DNA from: CAYWMP01 sp964459445
GTDB taxonomy: Bacteria; Desulfobacterota; DSM-4660; Desulfatiglandales; HGW-15
Reading direction: 5' to 3'
Assembly (NCBI GenBank): GCA_964459445.1
Contig: CAYWMP010000001.1
Span: 1 to 64,000 of the forward strand
DNA: 64,000 nt
Below the pieces are notes generated by a model. It was not told the origin of the DNA. It did not search any database and saw only the letters and a program-made list of their open reading frames with translations. Both the position numbers and the translations under genes were made by a program. Positions 26,106-35,007 of this stretch are shown in pieces; positions within the stretch are counted from its first letter, which is position 1; every line of letters starts with the position of its first letter.

Positions 26106-26166
26106 CCCTGTCTTCATCCCATGCAGGGTAAAGCAAAATCCGATAGCCTTTCTGAAGGAGGTAACC

Positions 26167-26865
26167 GTGCAAATTCAATTAACATTAGAGATGAAAGGCA
26201 GGCGTGAGCCGCTGAATTTTGAATTCTCCCGCATGGTGAACGCCGGCTACGTCGGCCGAAATCAGGAGGAGGTCAGGCGACACATTGAGGAATTGGCCAA
26301 AAAAGGCATTCCGGGGCCAAAGAGCACCCCGACCCTATACCCTGTCATTCCCCGCACACTGATCACTGATGAGGCCATTGATGTTTACGGTGATGAAACC
26401 TCCGGAGAGGTGGAATATGTCCTCCTCATTGAAAACGAGCAGGCCATTTATGTGGGACTGGGAAGTGATCATTCCGACAGGCACCTTGAGGAGACGGACA
26501 TTCCGCGCTGCAAGCAGATCTGCCCGAATATCCTCGGTAAGACGGTCTGGCCCCTGGCCGAAGTCGAGGATCATTGGGACCTGCTGGAGATAAAGAGCAC
26601 GGTCTTCAAGGACGGCAAGGAAATCACATACCAGCAGGGAACTCTGGCCGCAATTATGGAACCCAAGGCCCTGATGGATTTTGTGCTTACCAAGATCCCG
26701 CCTCCTCTCGATGGGACGGCCATATTCTCCGGAACTCTCGGAACGCTTACCGGAGGTTTTGTTTTCAGTGAACGGTTTTCGGCGGAACTCGGTGATCCAA
26801 AACTCGACCGCCGGCTTTCCCTGGCCTACGACATCCGGCCCCTTAATTACATGACCGTGGAATAG
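26167..26865 (+). CDS. DUF2848 family protein
   Basis: 232 residues starting at GTG 26167 with AAGGAGG upstream. I recognise the DUF2848 family by the pattern NAGYVGRNQEEVRRHIEELAKKG, STPTLYPVIPRTL, LGSDHSDRHLE and FSGTLGTLTGGFVFSERF. The fold is predicted to resemble fumarylacetoacetate hydrolase-type enzymes, so hydrolysis or decarboxylation of a keto acid is plausible. It is found in amide and amino-acid catabolic clusters, here directly before an amidase gene (5 bp apart). No catalytic role is established. Confidence 0.8.
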   Translation: MQIQLTLEMKGRREPLNFEFSRMVNAGYVGRNQEEVRRHIEELAKKGIPGPKSTPTLYPVIPRTLITDEAIDVYGDETSGEVEYVLLIENEQAIYVGLGSDHSDRHLEETDIPRCKQICPNILGKTVWPLAEVEDHWDLLEIKSTVFKDGKEITYQQGTLAAIMEPKALMDFVLTKIPPPLDGTAIFSGTLGTLTGGFVFSERFSAELGDPKLDRRLSLAYDIRPLNYMTVE

Positions 26866-26876
26866 AGGAGGTGACC

Positions 26877-27662
26877 TTGCGTATCGCCTCAATACAGATG
26901 GAAGTCGTGGAGAACGATAAGGCCGCCACGGTCGAAAAGGCCATCGATAACATTCGTCGGGCCAAGGATGCCGATATCATCCTTCTGCCAGAACTATGGA
27001 ACATCGGCTTCATGAGCTTTGACCGCTACCTGCCGGAAGCCGAGGGGAAGGATGGCACCACATTCACACGGCTTCGAGACGTGGCGGAAGAACTCAAGGT
27101 GCATCTCCACACCGGCAGCTTTGTGGAAAAAGACGACGACCGCTACTACAACTCCAGTTACCTGATATCGCCTAAGGGAGAGGTCCTAGCCAACTATCGC
27201 AAGATCCATCTATTCGGCTACAATTCCAAGGAAACGCAGCTTTTGAGCCCTGGGGACCGCGTGGTGGTTGCTGAAACCCCTCTGGGAACCTTTGGCATGG
27301 CCACCTGTTACGATCTTCGATTTCCCGAGCTGTTCCGGAGGATGGTAGAGAAAGGGGCTGAGGTGTTTCTTGTTTGTTCGGCCTGGCCCTATCCTCGGCT
27401 GGAGCACTGGCTCATGTTGAACCGTGTGCGTGCCCTGGAGAATCAGTGTTTTCTTGTTTCTGCGAATTCCGTGGGTTTCAATGCAGGCATCCAGTTCGTG
27501 GGACATAGCATGATGACCGACCCCTGGGGTGTCATTCTCTCCAGCGGTGGAGACGAGGAGGTTCTCCTGTGGAGCGAGATTGATCTCAAAATGATTATTG
27601 ACGCAAGGGATCGATTTCCAGCCTTGGCTGATCGAAGGGAATGGCTTAATAGAAAAAACTAA
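26877..27662 (+). CDS. Carbon-nitrogen hydrolase (nitrilase superfamily amidase)
   Basis: 261 residues. The catalytic triad is visible: Glu in ILLPELW, Lys in YRKIHLFGYN and Cys in ATCYDLRFPELFR, with the usual VSANSVG and GDEEVLLWSEIDL segments. It should hydrolyse an amide or N-carbamoyl group to carboxylate and ammonia; the shape is closest to omega-amidase-like members. The start is taken as TTG 26877 (MRIASIQME), spaced six bases after AGGAGG; GTG 26871 touches the ribosome-binding site. It probably acts after ring opening in the pathway. Confidence 0.92.
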   Translation: MRIASIQMEVVENDKAATVEKAIDNIRRAKDADIILLPELWNIGFMSFDRYLPEAEGKDGTTFTRLRDVAEELKVHLHTGSFVEKDDDRYYNSSYLISPKGEVLANYRKIHLFGYNSKETQLLSPGDRVVVAETPLGTFGMATCYDLRFPELFRRMVEKGAEVFLVCSAWPYPRLEHWLMLNRVRALENQCFLVSANSVGFNAGIQFVGHSMMTDPWGVILSSGGDEEVLLWSEIDLKMIIDARDRFPALADRREWLNRKN

Positions 27663-27723
27663 CTATAATTCTTTTCAGGGATTTCGCATCCCATGCCAAT
27701 CGGAAGTGCAAAGGAGATTCAAA

Positions 27724-28920
27724 ATGGCCAACATGGAAGTCAATTTTTGCGGCGTCCGAATCAAAAATCCCATCGTCGCCGCTTCGGCCGAGCCCACGCT
27801 CAATGCCCACAACATGAAGAAGTGTTTGGACACGGGCGCAGGGGGGGTTATCGCCAAGACAATGACCGATTCCCCGGCAATGCGGGAGCTAACCACACGG
27901 TCCAAGTGGCGTTTTTTAAACGAACGTCACGAGGTGTGCCAGGGCAGGGTCCCACGTGCCTTCAGCCTTTATGGCCGCAGCGGATTGGCGCTGGAAGAAC
28001 CTGAAGATTTCCTGAAGGAAATTCGGGAGACCCTTGATTACGCCAAGGAATGCGACGCCGTGGTCATCGGCAGCATCGCCTCGACGGAGATTTCGGGGTG
28101 GGTGGACTTGGGGAAACAAATCGAAGATGCAGGCGTCCCTTTGATCGAACTCAATTTCGGGTGTCCCCATCCCAAGATGATGCCCGGCGTCCGCACCGGC
28201 ATGAATGTGGGGCAGGACTTTGATTACGGCACAGAAATCAGCCAGGCCGTGGCCGAGGCCGTCACCGTACCCATCATGATTAAGGTCACGCCCCAGGTGA
28301 CGGACCTGGTTCAGTTCGCCGCACGCCTGAAGGAGGTGGGCGTGGCAGCCGTCACCTTGACCAACCGGTTCATCGGATTCGTGCCTGATGTCGAGTCGGG
28401 AAAACCCCTGATTTATGGCCAGGCGGGCATCGGGGGCCCCTGGATCAAGCCTCTGACTCTACGGTGGATCAATGAGGTGCGACGGGCCCACAAAGAGGAG
28501 CTATTCATTGCGGGAACCAACGGTGCCTATGATTGGCGGGATGTTGTGCAATTTATCATGAGTGGTGCCCACATCGTCGAGATGTGCTCGGCCGTAATGG
28601 TATATGGTTACGAGTGGCTCGGCAAACAGGTCCGAGGCCTTGAGAAGTTCATGGACGAGAAAGGCTATGCTGACTTGGATAAAATGCGCGGCATTGCTTC
28701 GGACGCGGCCATGGCCTATGCCGACATGCCTCCGGAAAAGGCCCTGGTGGATCCCGAGTTCTGCAACAACTGCGGTCGATGTCTCAAGGCTTGCTTCTAT
28801 CAGGCCATGCAGCCTGGGGACGAGCACACCTGGGTCCAGGCCGACAACTGCATAGGATGTGGCGGATGCTACTCGGTCTGTCCGGTGCCCGGGGCCGTAA
28901 ACATTTCCATTGCACAATAG
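27724..28920 (+). CDS. PreA-like dihydroorotate/dihydropyrimidine dehydrogenase with C-terminal ferredoxin domain
   Basis: 398 residues from ATG 27724 (AAGGAG upstream). The FMN-binding TIM barrel (residues ~1-310) has the family's NPIVAASAEPT and LNFGCPHP, the latter carrying the active-site Cys. The C-terminal ~60 residues hold two [4Fe-4S] motifs, CNNCGRCLKAC and CIGCGGCYSVC. In PreA-type enzymes this part reduces a pyrimidine ring and is fed by PreT; no PreT partner is present, so electrons may come from a free ferredoxin. A ring-reducing step fits a heterocycle pathway. An upstream frame overlapping the amidase is not part of the protein. Confidence 0.9.
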   Translation: MANMEVNFCGVRIKNPIVAASAEPTLNAHNMKKCLDTGAGGVIAKTMTDSPAMRELTTRSKWRFLNERHEVCQGRVPRAFSLYGRSGLALEEPEDFLKEIRETLDYAKECDAVVIGSIASTEISGWVDLGKQIEDAGVPLIELNFGCPHPKMMPGVRTGMNVGQDFDYGTEISQAVAEAVTVPIMIKVTPQVTDLVQFAARLKEVGVAAVTLTNRFIGFVPDVESGKPLIYGQAGIGGPWIKPLTLRWINEVRRAHKEELFIAGTNGAYDWRDVVQFIMSGAHIVEMCSAVMVYGYEWLGKQVRGLEKFMDEKGYADLDKMRGIASDAAMAYADMPPEKALVDPEFCNNCGRCLKACFYQAMQPGDEHTWVQADNCIGCGGCYSVCPVPGAVNISIAQ

Positions 28921-28996
28921 ATTGCTTTCCGTTTGCGATACGGTGAATTAGCCGGGGAAAGCCGCTATGACCTTCCTGTGACCCGTGGTGATACCT

Positions 28997-29890
28997 ATGC
29001 GTTGGCGACACTATCAAATCATGAACAGCTTGAATGACGCCTGTGCAATGCTCACTGGCGCCGGCGGGCATGCGAGGGTCGTGGCCGGCGGCACGGATCT
29101 TTTTGTCAAAATCAGGCGAATGGATGCCTTTGAGGAACATTTGACCCTGGTAGATATCACACAGATCGAGGAAATGGGCGGAATCAAGATGGTCGGTTCC
29201 GATCTGGTTATCGGGGCTGTCTCCACCATGACTGAGATTGAAAGATCCCCTTTGATAAGAAACAATGCAAGGGCATTGGCCCAGGGTGCGGGTTGGATGG
29301 GTGCTCCCCAGATCCGCAACGTGGCGACTATCGGGGGCAATGTTGTGAATGCCCGTCCCGCAGCAGATACTGCCGTGCCGCTGGCGGCTTTGGGCGCAAA
29401 AGCAAACGTGGCTTCCCCTGAGGGCCAAAAGGAACTGGACGTCTTGGAACTTTATGCCGGCGTGGGGAAGAGCACAATCGACCCCACACGCCAAATTCTC
29501 ACCCATTTCCGTATTCCCGCCTGCATGCCCCCGAAACAAGCCAGCGCCATGCAGCGTCTGTCCAAGAGGAGGGCCTTCACACTGCCCCTGCTTTCCGCAG
29601 CCGTCAGGGTGGAGCTTACAGAGGATGGGGAAAGGATTAAGTGGGCAAGGATCATTGTGGCGCCGGTCAGTGACAGGCCCTGGAGAGCATTGAGAGCCGA
29701 GGAGTTCCTTCAAAATGCAACCATCATGACAGCCAATCTGAAACGGGCTGCTATCCTCGCCCGTGAAGACGCAACCCCCCGGGACAGCATCCGAGGCAGC
29801 GCTGCCTATCGCAAAGACATGGTGGCCGTGCTGGTGCAGCGGGCCTTATCAGACGCCCTCAAGCAGATTAAAAAAGGACCCCATGCCTGA
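28997..29890 (+). CDS. Second molybdenum hydroxylase, FAD-binding subunit
   Basis: 297 residues from ATG 28997 (MRWRHYQIMNSL, the usual start of the family); a GTG at 28985 adds four residues. The FAD motifs are VVAGGTDLFVKIR and TIGGNVVNARPAADTAVPLAAL. It is a paralogue of the subunit at 17146-18039 and diverged from it. Its stop overlaps the start of the fused iron-sulfur/molybdopterin subunit by eight bases, so this hydroxylase has a two-gene, FAD plus fused large subunit layout. Confidence 0.92.
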   Translation: MRWRHYQIMNSLNDACAMLTGAGGHARVVAGGTDLFVKIRRMDAFEEHLTLVDITQIEEMGGIKMVGSDLVIGAVSTMTEIERSPLIRNNARALAQGAGWMGAPQIRNVATIGGNVVNARPAADTAVPLAALGAKANVASPEGQKELDVLELYAGVGKSTIDPTRQILTHFRIPACMPPKQASAMQRLSKRRAFTLPLLSAAVRVELTEDGERIKWARIIVAPVSDRPWRALRAEEFLQNATIMTANLKRAAILAREDATPRDSIRGSAAYRKDMVAVLVQRALSDALKQIKKGPHA

Positions 29891-31622
29891 TCCAGAGATC
29901 CATATTATCCTCAACGGCATCGATAGAACCGTTCGGGTACCGGAGGACATGACCCTCCTTGAGCTTTTGCGAGAAAAGCTGGGGCATACAGGAACGAAGG
30001 ATGGGTGCAGCAATGGTGATTGTGGGGCCTGTACGGTCCTCGTTGACGGCCTTCCTTTGTTGTCCTGTTTGTATCCCGCCGTAAAGGCAGCAGGCCGAAG
30101 CGTAAGGACGGTTGAGGGATTGGGCACCAAAAACCGCTTGCATCCACTTCAGTCCCGTTTTTTGAAATTGGGTGCTGTTCAGTGCGGGTTCTGCACGTCC
30201 GGAATGCTAATGGCGGCCAAGGCGCTTCTGGACCGGAATCCGGATCCCACGCCTTACGACATCAAAGAAGCCATTTCTGGTAATCTCTGCCGCTGCACCG
30301 GATACCACAAAGTCATTGACGCGATCCTTGCCGCAGCGGCCGAATTAAGGGGAGAATCCGTCCCCGATCCCGATGAGAATGCAAAAGGCAGCCTGGGCCG
30401 GTCCTTGGTGCGGGTGGACGGTATTTCCAAAGTAACGGGCGCCGCCAAGTTTGCAGGCGATCTTCATCTCCCGGCGACGCTCTGCGGCGCGATGGTCGCA
30501 AGCCCCCACCCCCACGCCAGGATCCTCTCGGTGGACGTGACGCCTGCCCTCGCAAGGGGCGGGGTCGTTGCTGTCTTGACCGCTCAGGATATCCCGGGTG
30601 TCGAAAATCACGGCGTCATTATCAAGGATCAGCCGTTCCTGGCCTCCCAACGGGTGCGTTTTGCCGGGGAACCTATCGCCGTTGTGCTTGCTGAAGACAG
30701 GCATCTCGCGTGCCGCGCCGCCCGCGATGTTGTGGTCGGATATGAAGTGCTGCCTACCCTGCTTGATCCGCGTCAGGCCATGAAACCGGAAGCAACAAAA
30801 ATTCACGAAAAGGGCAATGTCCTTCTTCACAGAAAAATCCGCAAGGGGGATATCCGGGCCGGCTTTGAAAAATCCGATTTCATAGTGGAGCGCCAGTTTC
30901 GAACCCAGACCGTGGATCACGCTTACCTGGAACCGGAAGCCGCATTGGCCTATTGGGATGGCGATATGCTGGTCGTTCATTGCTGCAGCCAGGGTCCCCA
31001 TTACCATCGCCATGAGATCGCAAGAATGCTCGATTTCCCCACCAGTCGCGTCCGTATCATTCAAGCGACCACGGGCGGCGGATTTGGCGGTAAGATTGAT
31101 CTGTCCCTCCAGCATCTCGCAGCGCTGGGTACCTATATCACAGGTCGGCCGGTAAAAATGGTTTGGACGCGAGAGGAATCTTTTCGAACGAGCACCAAAC
31201 GCCACGCTTTTTATCTCAGCTACCGTTTCGGCGCAACCAAGGACGGACGCCTTCAATCGGCACAAGCCGAGATCATCGGCAACACGGGAGCATATGCTTC
31301 CTTCGGCCACGCGGTGCTCACCCGTTCGGCGACCATGGCCTTGGGACCCTACGATTGCCCGAATGTGCATGTCGACGCCTTCGCCGTCTATACCAACACG
31401 CAGATTTCGGGTGCCATGCGAGGTTTTGGAGCGCCCCAGATGTCTCCCTGCCATGAGCCCCTTATGGACGAGATCGGTCGCCGGTGCGATCTCTCGCCGG
31501 TGGAGGTGAGGCGGATCAATATGGTGCGTCCGGGTTCGAGAACGGTTACCCAACAAATCCTGGAGGCCGGGGTGGGAGCACTTGAAACCCTGGAAAAAGC
31601 GGCATCGGAAATATGCCTGTGA
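29883..31622 (+). CDS. Molybdenum hydroxylase, fused [2Fe-2S]/molybdopterin subunit, N-terminal fragment
   Basis: 579 residues. Residues ~1-160 carry two [2Fe-2S] clusters (CSNGDCGACTV, QCGFCTSGM, LCRCTGY); the rest is the hammerhead and first MoCo domains, with TGGGFGGKIDLSLQ and GAMRGFGAPQM. Fused Mop/aldehyde-oxidoreductase-type subunits are about 900-920 residues long; this frame stops early at LETLEKAASEICL, and the missing C-terminal third continues in another frame from 31582. One base more or less near 31600-31620 (GGAAATATG) would restore a single protein. ATG 29883 is chosen; an upstream in-frame start at 29763 would lie inside the FAD gene. Confidence 0.85.
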   Translation: MPDPEIHIILNGIDRTVRVPEDMTLLELLREKLGHTGTKDGCSNGDCGACTVLVDGLPLLSCLYPAVKAAGRSVRTVEGLGTKNRLHPLQSRFLKLGAVQCGFCTSGMLMAAKALLDRNPDPTPYDIKEAISGNLCRCTGYHKVIDAILAAAAELRGESVPDPDENAKGSLGRSLVRVDGISKVTGAAKFAGDLHLPATLCGAMVASPHPHARILSVDVTPALARGGVVAVLTAQDIPGVENHGVIIKDQPFLASQRVRFAGEPIAVVLAEDRHLACRAARDVVVGYEVLPTLLDPRQAMKPEATKIHEKGNVLLHRKIRKGDIRAGFEKSDFIVERQFRTQTVDHAYLEPEAALAYWDGDMLVVHCCSQGPHYHRHEIARMLDFPTSRVRIIQATTGGGFGGKIDLSLQHLAALGTYITGRPVKMVWTREESFRTSTKRHAFYLSYRFGATKDGRLQSAQAEIIGNTGAYASFGHAVLTRSATMALGPYDCPNVHVDAFAVYTNTQISGAMRGFGAPQMSPCHEPLMDEIGRRCDLSPVEVRRINMVRPGSRTVTQQILEAGVGALETLEKAASEICL

Positions 31623-31638
31623 TAGGAACAAAATCACG

Positions 31639-32655
31639 ATGAAAAAACGCGGAAAAGGGATTGCCTGTATCTACTTCGGAATGGGGAACACGGCCAAGCC
31701 GAACCCCTCGAGTGCATACGTTGAACTTCTCGAGGACGGGTCCTGTATTGTTCGATGCGGTGCTGCAGATCTGGGACAGGGTTCCGATACGGCGTTGAGT
31801 CAGATCGCGGCCGAGACCCTCGGGATCTCCCCGGACAGGGTGATGATTCAATCGGCAGACACCCTTAATACGCCCGAGGCCGGAATCAGTTCGGCCAGCC
31901 GGCAGACTTATGTTTCCGGCAACGCCGTGCGGCTGGCCGCTGAGCAGGTGCTGGAACAAATCCGGGAAGAAGCGGCCCGCATGCTGGAAGCTCGAAAAGA
32001 AGACATCGTTATAGAATCAGACGGGGTTTTCGTCCTGGGCAGTCCGAATATACACCTGCCGTTAAAAAAAATTTGTCGGGGGCTGAGACAGCGGGGAATC
32101 CTGACGTCTGCCACCGGGTTTTATAACCCCCCCACAGCGGAAATGCTTGACCCTGAGACCGGTGCCGGTATTCCTTACGGTGCCTACTCTTACGCCACCC
32201 AGATTGTTGAGGTGGAGGTTGATACGGAAACGGGACAATTTGAGATCTTGCGAGTGGCGGCAGCGCACGATGTGGGCCGGGCGGTCAATCCCATGTCCAT
32301 CGAAGGGCAGATCGACGGGGGTGTCGTTATGGGGCTTGGCTACGCCATGATGGAGGAAATGACCTGGGTTGAAGAGGAGTTGGTGACATTTGATTTCAGC
32401 ACCTACCTCCTTCCAACGGCCTTGGACGCCCCGCCCGTAGTTTCATTCATTGTGGAGGAACCTGAACCGACGGGACCCTTTGGCGCCAAAGGCACAGGCG
32501 AACCACCGGCCTGCCCCACTGCCGCTGCCCTGGTGAACGCCATCTATGACGCCGTGGGTGTGGATATCACCTCGTTGCCCGTGACGGCTGAAAAGGTGTA
32601 CACGGCCTTGAAGAATCGGGCAGGGTGGACTGAAACCTCCCCGCGGCTCCGGTAG
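31639..32655 (+). CDS. Molybdenum hydroxylase, molybdopterin subunit C-terminal fragment (frameshifted continuation)
   Basis: 338 residues from ATG 31639; the open frame itself runs back to 31582 (TTG). It contains the second MoCo half: YVELLEDGSCIVRCGAADLGQGSDTALSQIAAETLG, then AAHDVGRAVNPMSIEGQIDGG and the catalytic-Glu motif GAKGTGEPPACP. Alone it lacks the first MoCo half, so it is either the second part of one gene broken by an indel or a genuine split subunit. The last six codons (TSPRLR and stop) come from the dispersed repeat at 32636, which has replaced the natural C-terminus. Confidence 0.8.
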   Translation: MKKRGKGIACIYFGMGNTAKPNPSSAYVELLEDGSCIVRCGAADLGQGSDTALSQIAAETLGISPDRVMIQSADTLNTPEAGISSASRQTYVSGNAVRLAAEQVLEQIREEAARMLEARKEDIVIESDGVFVLGSPNIHLPLKKICRGLRQRGILTSATGFYNPPTAEMLDPETGAGIPYGAYSYATQIVEVEVDTETGQFEILRVAAAHDVGRAVNPMSIEGQIDGGVVMGLGYAMMEEMTWVEEELVTFDFSTYLLPTALDAPPVVSFIVEEPEPTGPFGAKGTGEPPACPTAAALVNAIYDAVGVDITSLPVTAEKVYTALKNRAGWTETSPRLR

Positions 32656-32760
32656 CGGAATCCTCCTGAGGCGGATACACCCGCCAGAAGTAAGGCGGGT
32701 AAATCTGCGCTTCGCTCCGACAAGCCTCTGGGCATTCCGGCGAGGGAGAGTAAGGGGGCC
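32636..32760 (+). repeat. Dispersed ~125-bp palindromic repeat, copy B
   Basis: Same orientation as copy A at 16221-16343. It has a perfect hairpin ACCCGCC/GGCGGGT (32679-32685 with 32694-32700). It overlaps the end of the molybdenum-subunit frame and ends 9 bp before the M55 peptidase start, so it forms the entire spacer between two catabolic genes. Confidence 0.75.
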
Positions 32761-32768
32761 AATTCAAA

Positions 32769-33548
32769 ATGAAGATCTACCTTCTTGCCGACATGGAGGG
32801 TATATCAGGTATCGGCGACGCCGAAGCTGTCAAGTCCCGGTCCGCAAAATTCTCTGAGGCTTGTCAGTTGATGGCACAGGAAATCAATGCGGCAATCGAG
32901 GAGGCTTTCGAAACGGGCGTCAGGGAAATGGTGGTCTGCGATACACATGCGGGCGGCGGAGCCGTCAGTGTGGCAATAATGGACTCCAGGGCGGCTTTTG
33001 AAACGCCAAATTGCGGTCGCCTCATGCCCTCACTGGATGGCTCATTCGACGGATTGATCCTATTGGGCTGTCATGCTCGCGCGGGCACTTTAAACGCTTT
33101 TCTCGACCATACCGTAAACTCCTCCTCCTGGTTCGAATTCAAAGTCAATGGCCAGCGCATGGGGGAAATAGGAATATGCGCTTCCTATGCGGGACACTAT
33201 GACGTACCGGTCATCATGGTCTCTGGCGATCAGGCAGCAGTTGAAGAGGCCACCAACTTGCTCGGAAATCCAGAGTGTGCCGTGGTAAAGCGGGGGATCG
33301 GGAGAAACAGGGCTACGTGTCTTTCCGTTTCCGAGGCCCACAGCAGGATTAGAGGGGCCGTAAAAAAAGCCCTGCGTTCTATGGACAGATTTGAACCATT
33401 CAAACCCGCACTTCCCGCCACCGTCGAGCTGACGTTTTGTCGTTCAGACTTTGCGGACGAAAAAGCTGCGCTGACAAAGGTCCAGAGGGTCGATGCCCGC
33501 AAGATCAGGTACAGCGTGAGATCCCTCCTGGAGATAGGGTATATCTGA
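32769..33548 (+). CDS. M55 family D-aminopeptidase (DppA-like)
   Basis: 259 residues. The N-terminal metal-binding motif MEGISGI after LLAD is typical (Asp and Glu ligands), followed by CDTHAGGG and GCHARAGT with His ligands. The family's zinc metallopeptidases cut D-amino acid peptides or related amides. In a catabolic cluster it may open an amide bond of a non-protein substrate, as the surrounding amidase and DUF1445 genes suggest. The start follows copy B of the dispersed repeat. Confidence 0.92.
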   Translation: MKIYLLADMEGISGIGDAEAVKSRSAKFSEACQLMAQEINAAIEEAFETGVREMVVCDTHAGGGAVSVAIMDSRAAFETPNCGRLMPSLDGSFDGLILLGCHARAGTLNAFLDHTVNSSSWFEFKVNGQRMGEIGICASYAGHYDVPVIMVSGDQAAVEEATNLLGNPECAVVKRGIGRNRATCLSVSEAHSRIRGAVKKALRSMDRFEPFKPALPATVELTFCRSDFADEKAALTKVQRVDARKIRYSVRSLLEIGYI

Positions 33549-33562
33549 GAGGAAAAAGGACC

Positions 33563-34993
33563 ATGAAACCCCTCATCAGGTTTTTGTCGGAAGAAGAGAT
33601 CGAAAAGATTCACGAAACTGCTCTCGAGATTCTTGAGAAGTTCGGTATGCGTCTTCCCAGTCAGGATGCGCTTGCCATGATGAAAGAGGCCGGGGCGGAG
33701 ATCGTCCAAGAAAACATCGTAAAGATCCAGGCCGGTCTGGTGATGAAGGCTCTAAAGCAAGCGCCGAAACGAGAGGAGGTCACCCTGTGTGCTCGCGATT
33801 CCCAGCTCGATGTCTCATTCAAAAATCATGATCCGACACTCGCCGCCATGACCATGGCGACCCATGTGATCGACCCCTACACCGGTCAAAGAAGAACAGC
33901 CACCAATGAGGATTTGGCGGGCCTGACTCGCATTTGCGATCAGATGGAGCACATCGGCATCAACGGCGGCCTCGTGACGCCCCAGGAGGTCCCCGGGGAA
34001 ATCAACGATTGGATCACCTGGGCGACCACGATTAAAAACACCGACAAACACATCACCGGCGGCATGTACGGCGCGCCATGCGTGCATGACGCCATGGAAA
34101 TGGCATCCTTGGCAGTGGGAAGCGAAGAGGCCTTCCGTTCGCGGCCGACCATCTCCGGATGGGTTTTGACGCTCCCGCCCCTCGGGATCGATAAGGAATC
34201 CCTGGAGGCGTTGATCGAGATGAGCCGCCTGCACATCCCCGCTATCGTGAGTTCCGGCCCCATCCTGGGGACGACCTCCCCCGTAACCATCGCAGGGACA
34301 CTTGCACAGGCCCACGCGGAAATCCTCGCTTGCCTCGTGGTCTCGCAGATTGCCAATGCCGGAGCGCCCTTTGTTTACACGAGCTTTGCACGCGGCATGG
34401 ACATGCGCACAGGCAATGTCTCCATGGCCTGCCCTGAATTCGGCATTCTGAAGGGGGCCATGGCCCAGATGGGGCGCTATCTGGACCTGCCTGTCAGAAT
34501 GCCGGGGATGTTGAGGGATTCAAAGATACTGGATGCCCAGGCCGGTTTCGAAACAGGCATGATTGGAACCCTGACGGCCCTCACGGCCGATATGATTGAT
34601 GGCATGCAGCTTGACGCCGATCTGCTGGTGGATTTTGCCGATCCCCTTTTCTGCAATGACTGTATGGGGGGTCTCCGGCGGCTCGCAAGACGGCTTACGA
34701 TTAATGAGGAAGCTTTGGCCGTGGACGTCCTCAAGGACGTCGGCCATGGGGGCAGTTTCCTGTCTCATGACCACACCTTCGAACATTTCCGTGAGGAACT
34801 CTGGGTACCCGGGCTAATGGAGCGGCGAAGTTGGGATATATGGGAGAGAAAAAGTGGCAGGGATGTCCGTAGGGTGGCTTTGGATAGGGCCCTAGAGATC
34901 CTGGAAGGTGAACCCAAAAAACCTCTTGCGCCCGACGTGGTCGCCGCTATCGATGACATCGTAAGAAGGGCCGAAAGGGATTATGCGGCCTGA
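33563..34993 (+). CDS. MttB-family methyltransferase without pyrrolysine
   Basis: 476 residues from ATG 33563 (AAAAAGGA upstream); a frame reaching back to 33437 overlaps the M55 gene and is not used. The family is recognisable by FLSEEEIEKIHETALEILEKFG at the start and GTSGP-like ISSGP... segments; the C-terminal part CMGGLRRLARRLTINEEALAVDVLKDVG and SFLSHDHTFEHFREELW is typical. There is no internal TAG, so this is a non-pyrrolysine member. Such enzymes move a methyl group from quaternary amines (betaines) to a corrinoid protein. No corrinoid protein or activase gene lies beside it, so the partner must be elsewhere or the substrate differs. Confidence 0.88.
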   Translation: MKPLIRFLSEEEIEKIHETALEILEKFGMRLPSQDALAMMKEAGAEIVQENIVKIQAGLVMKALKQAPKREEVTLCARDSQLDVSFKNHDPTLAAMTMATHVIDPYTGQRRTATNEDLAGLTRICDQMEHIGINGGLVTPQEVPGEINDWITWATTIKNTDKHITGGMYGAPCVHDAMEMASLAVGSEEAFRSRPTISGWVLTLPPLGIDKESLEALIEMSRLHIPAIVSSGPILGTTSPVTIAGTLAQAHAEILACLVVSQIANAGAPFVYTSFARGMDMRTGNVSMACPEFGILKGAMAQMGRYLDLPVRMPGMLRDSKILDAQAGFETGMIGTLTALTADMIDGMQLDADLLVDFADPLFCNDCMGGLRRLARRLTINEEALAVDVLKDVGHGGSFLSHDHTFEHFREELWVPGLMERRSWDIWERKSGRDVRRVALDRALEILEGEPKKPLAPDVVAAIDDIVRRAERDYAA

Positions 34994-35007
34994 CATGGTG
35001 AGTCCCG

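Noticed and set aside
33563..34993. Pyrrolysine in the MttB-like gene
   Set aside because: The frame has no internal TAG; it is a full-length non-pyrrolysine member.
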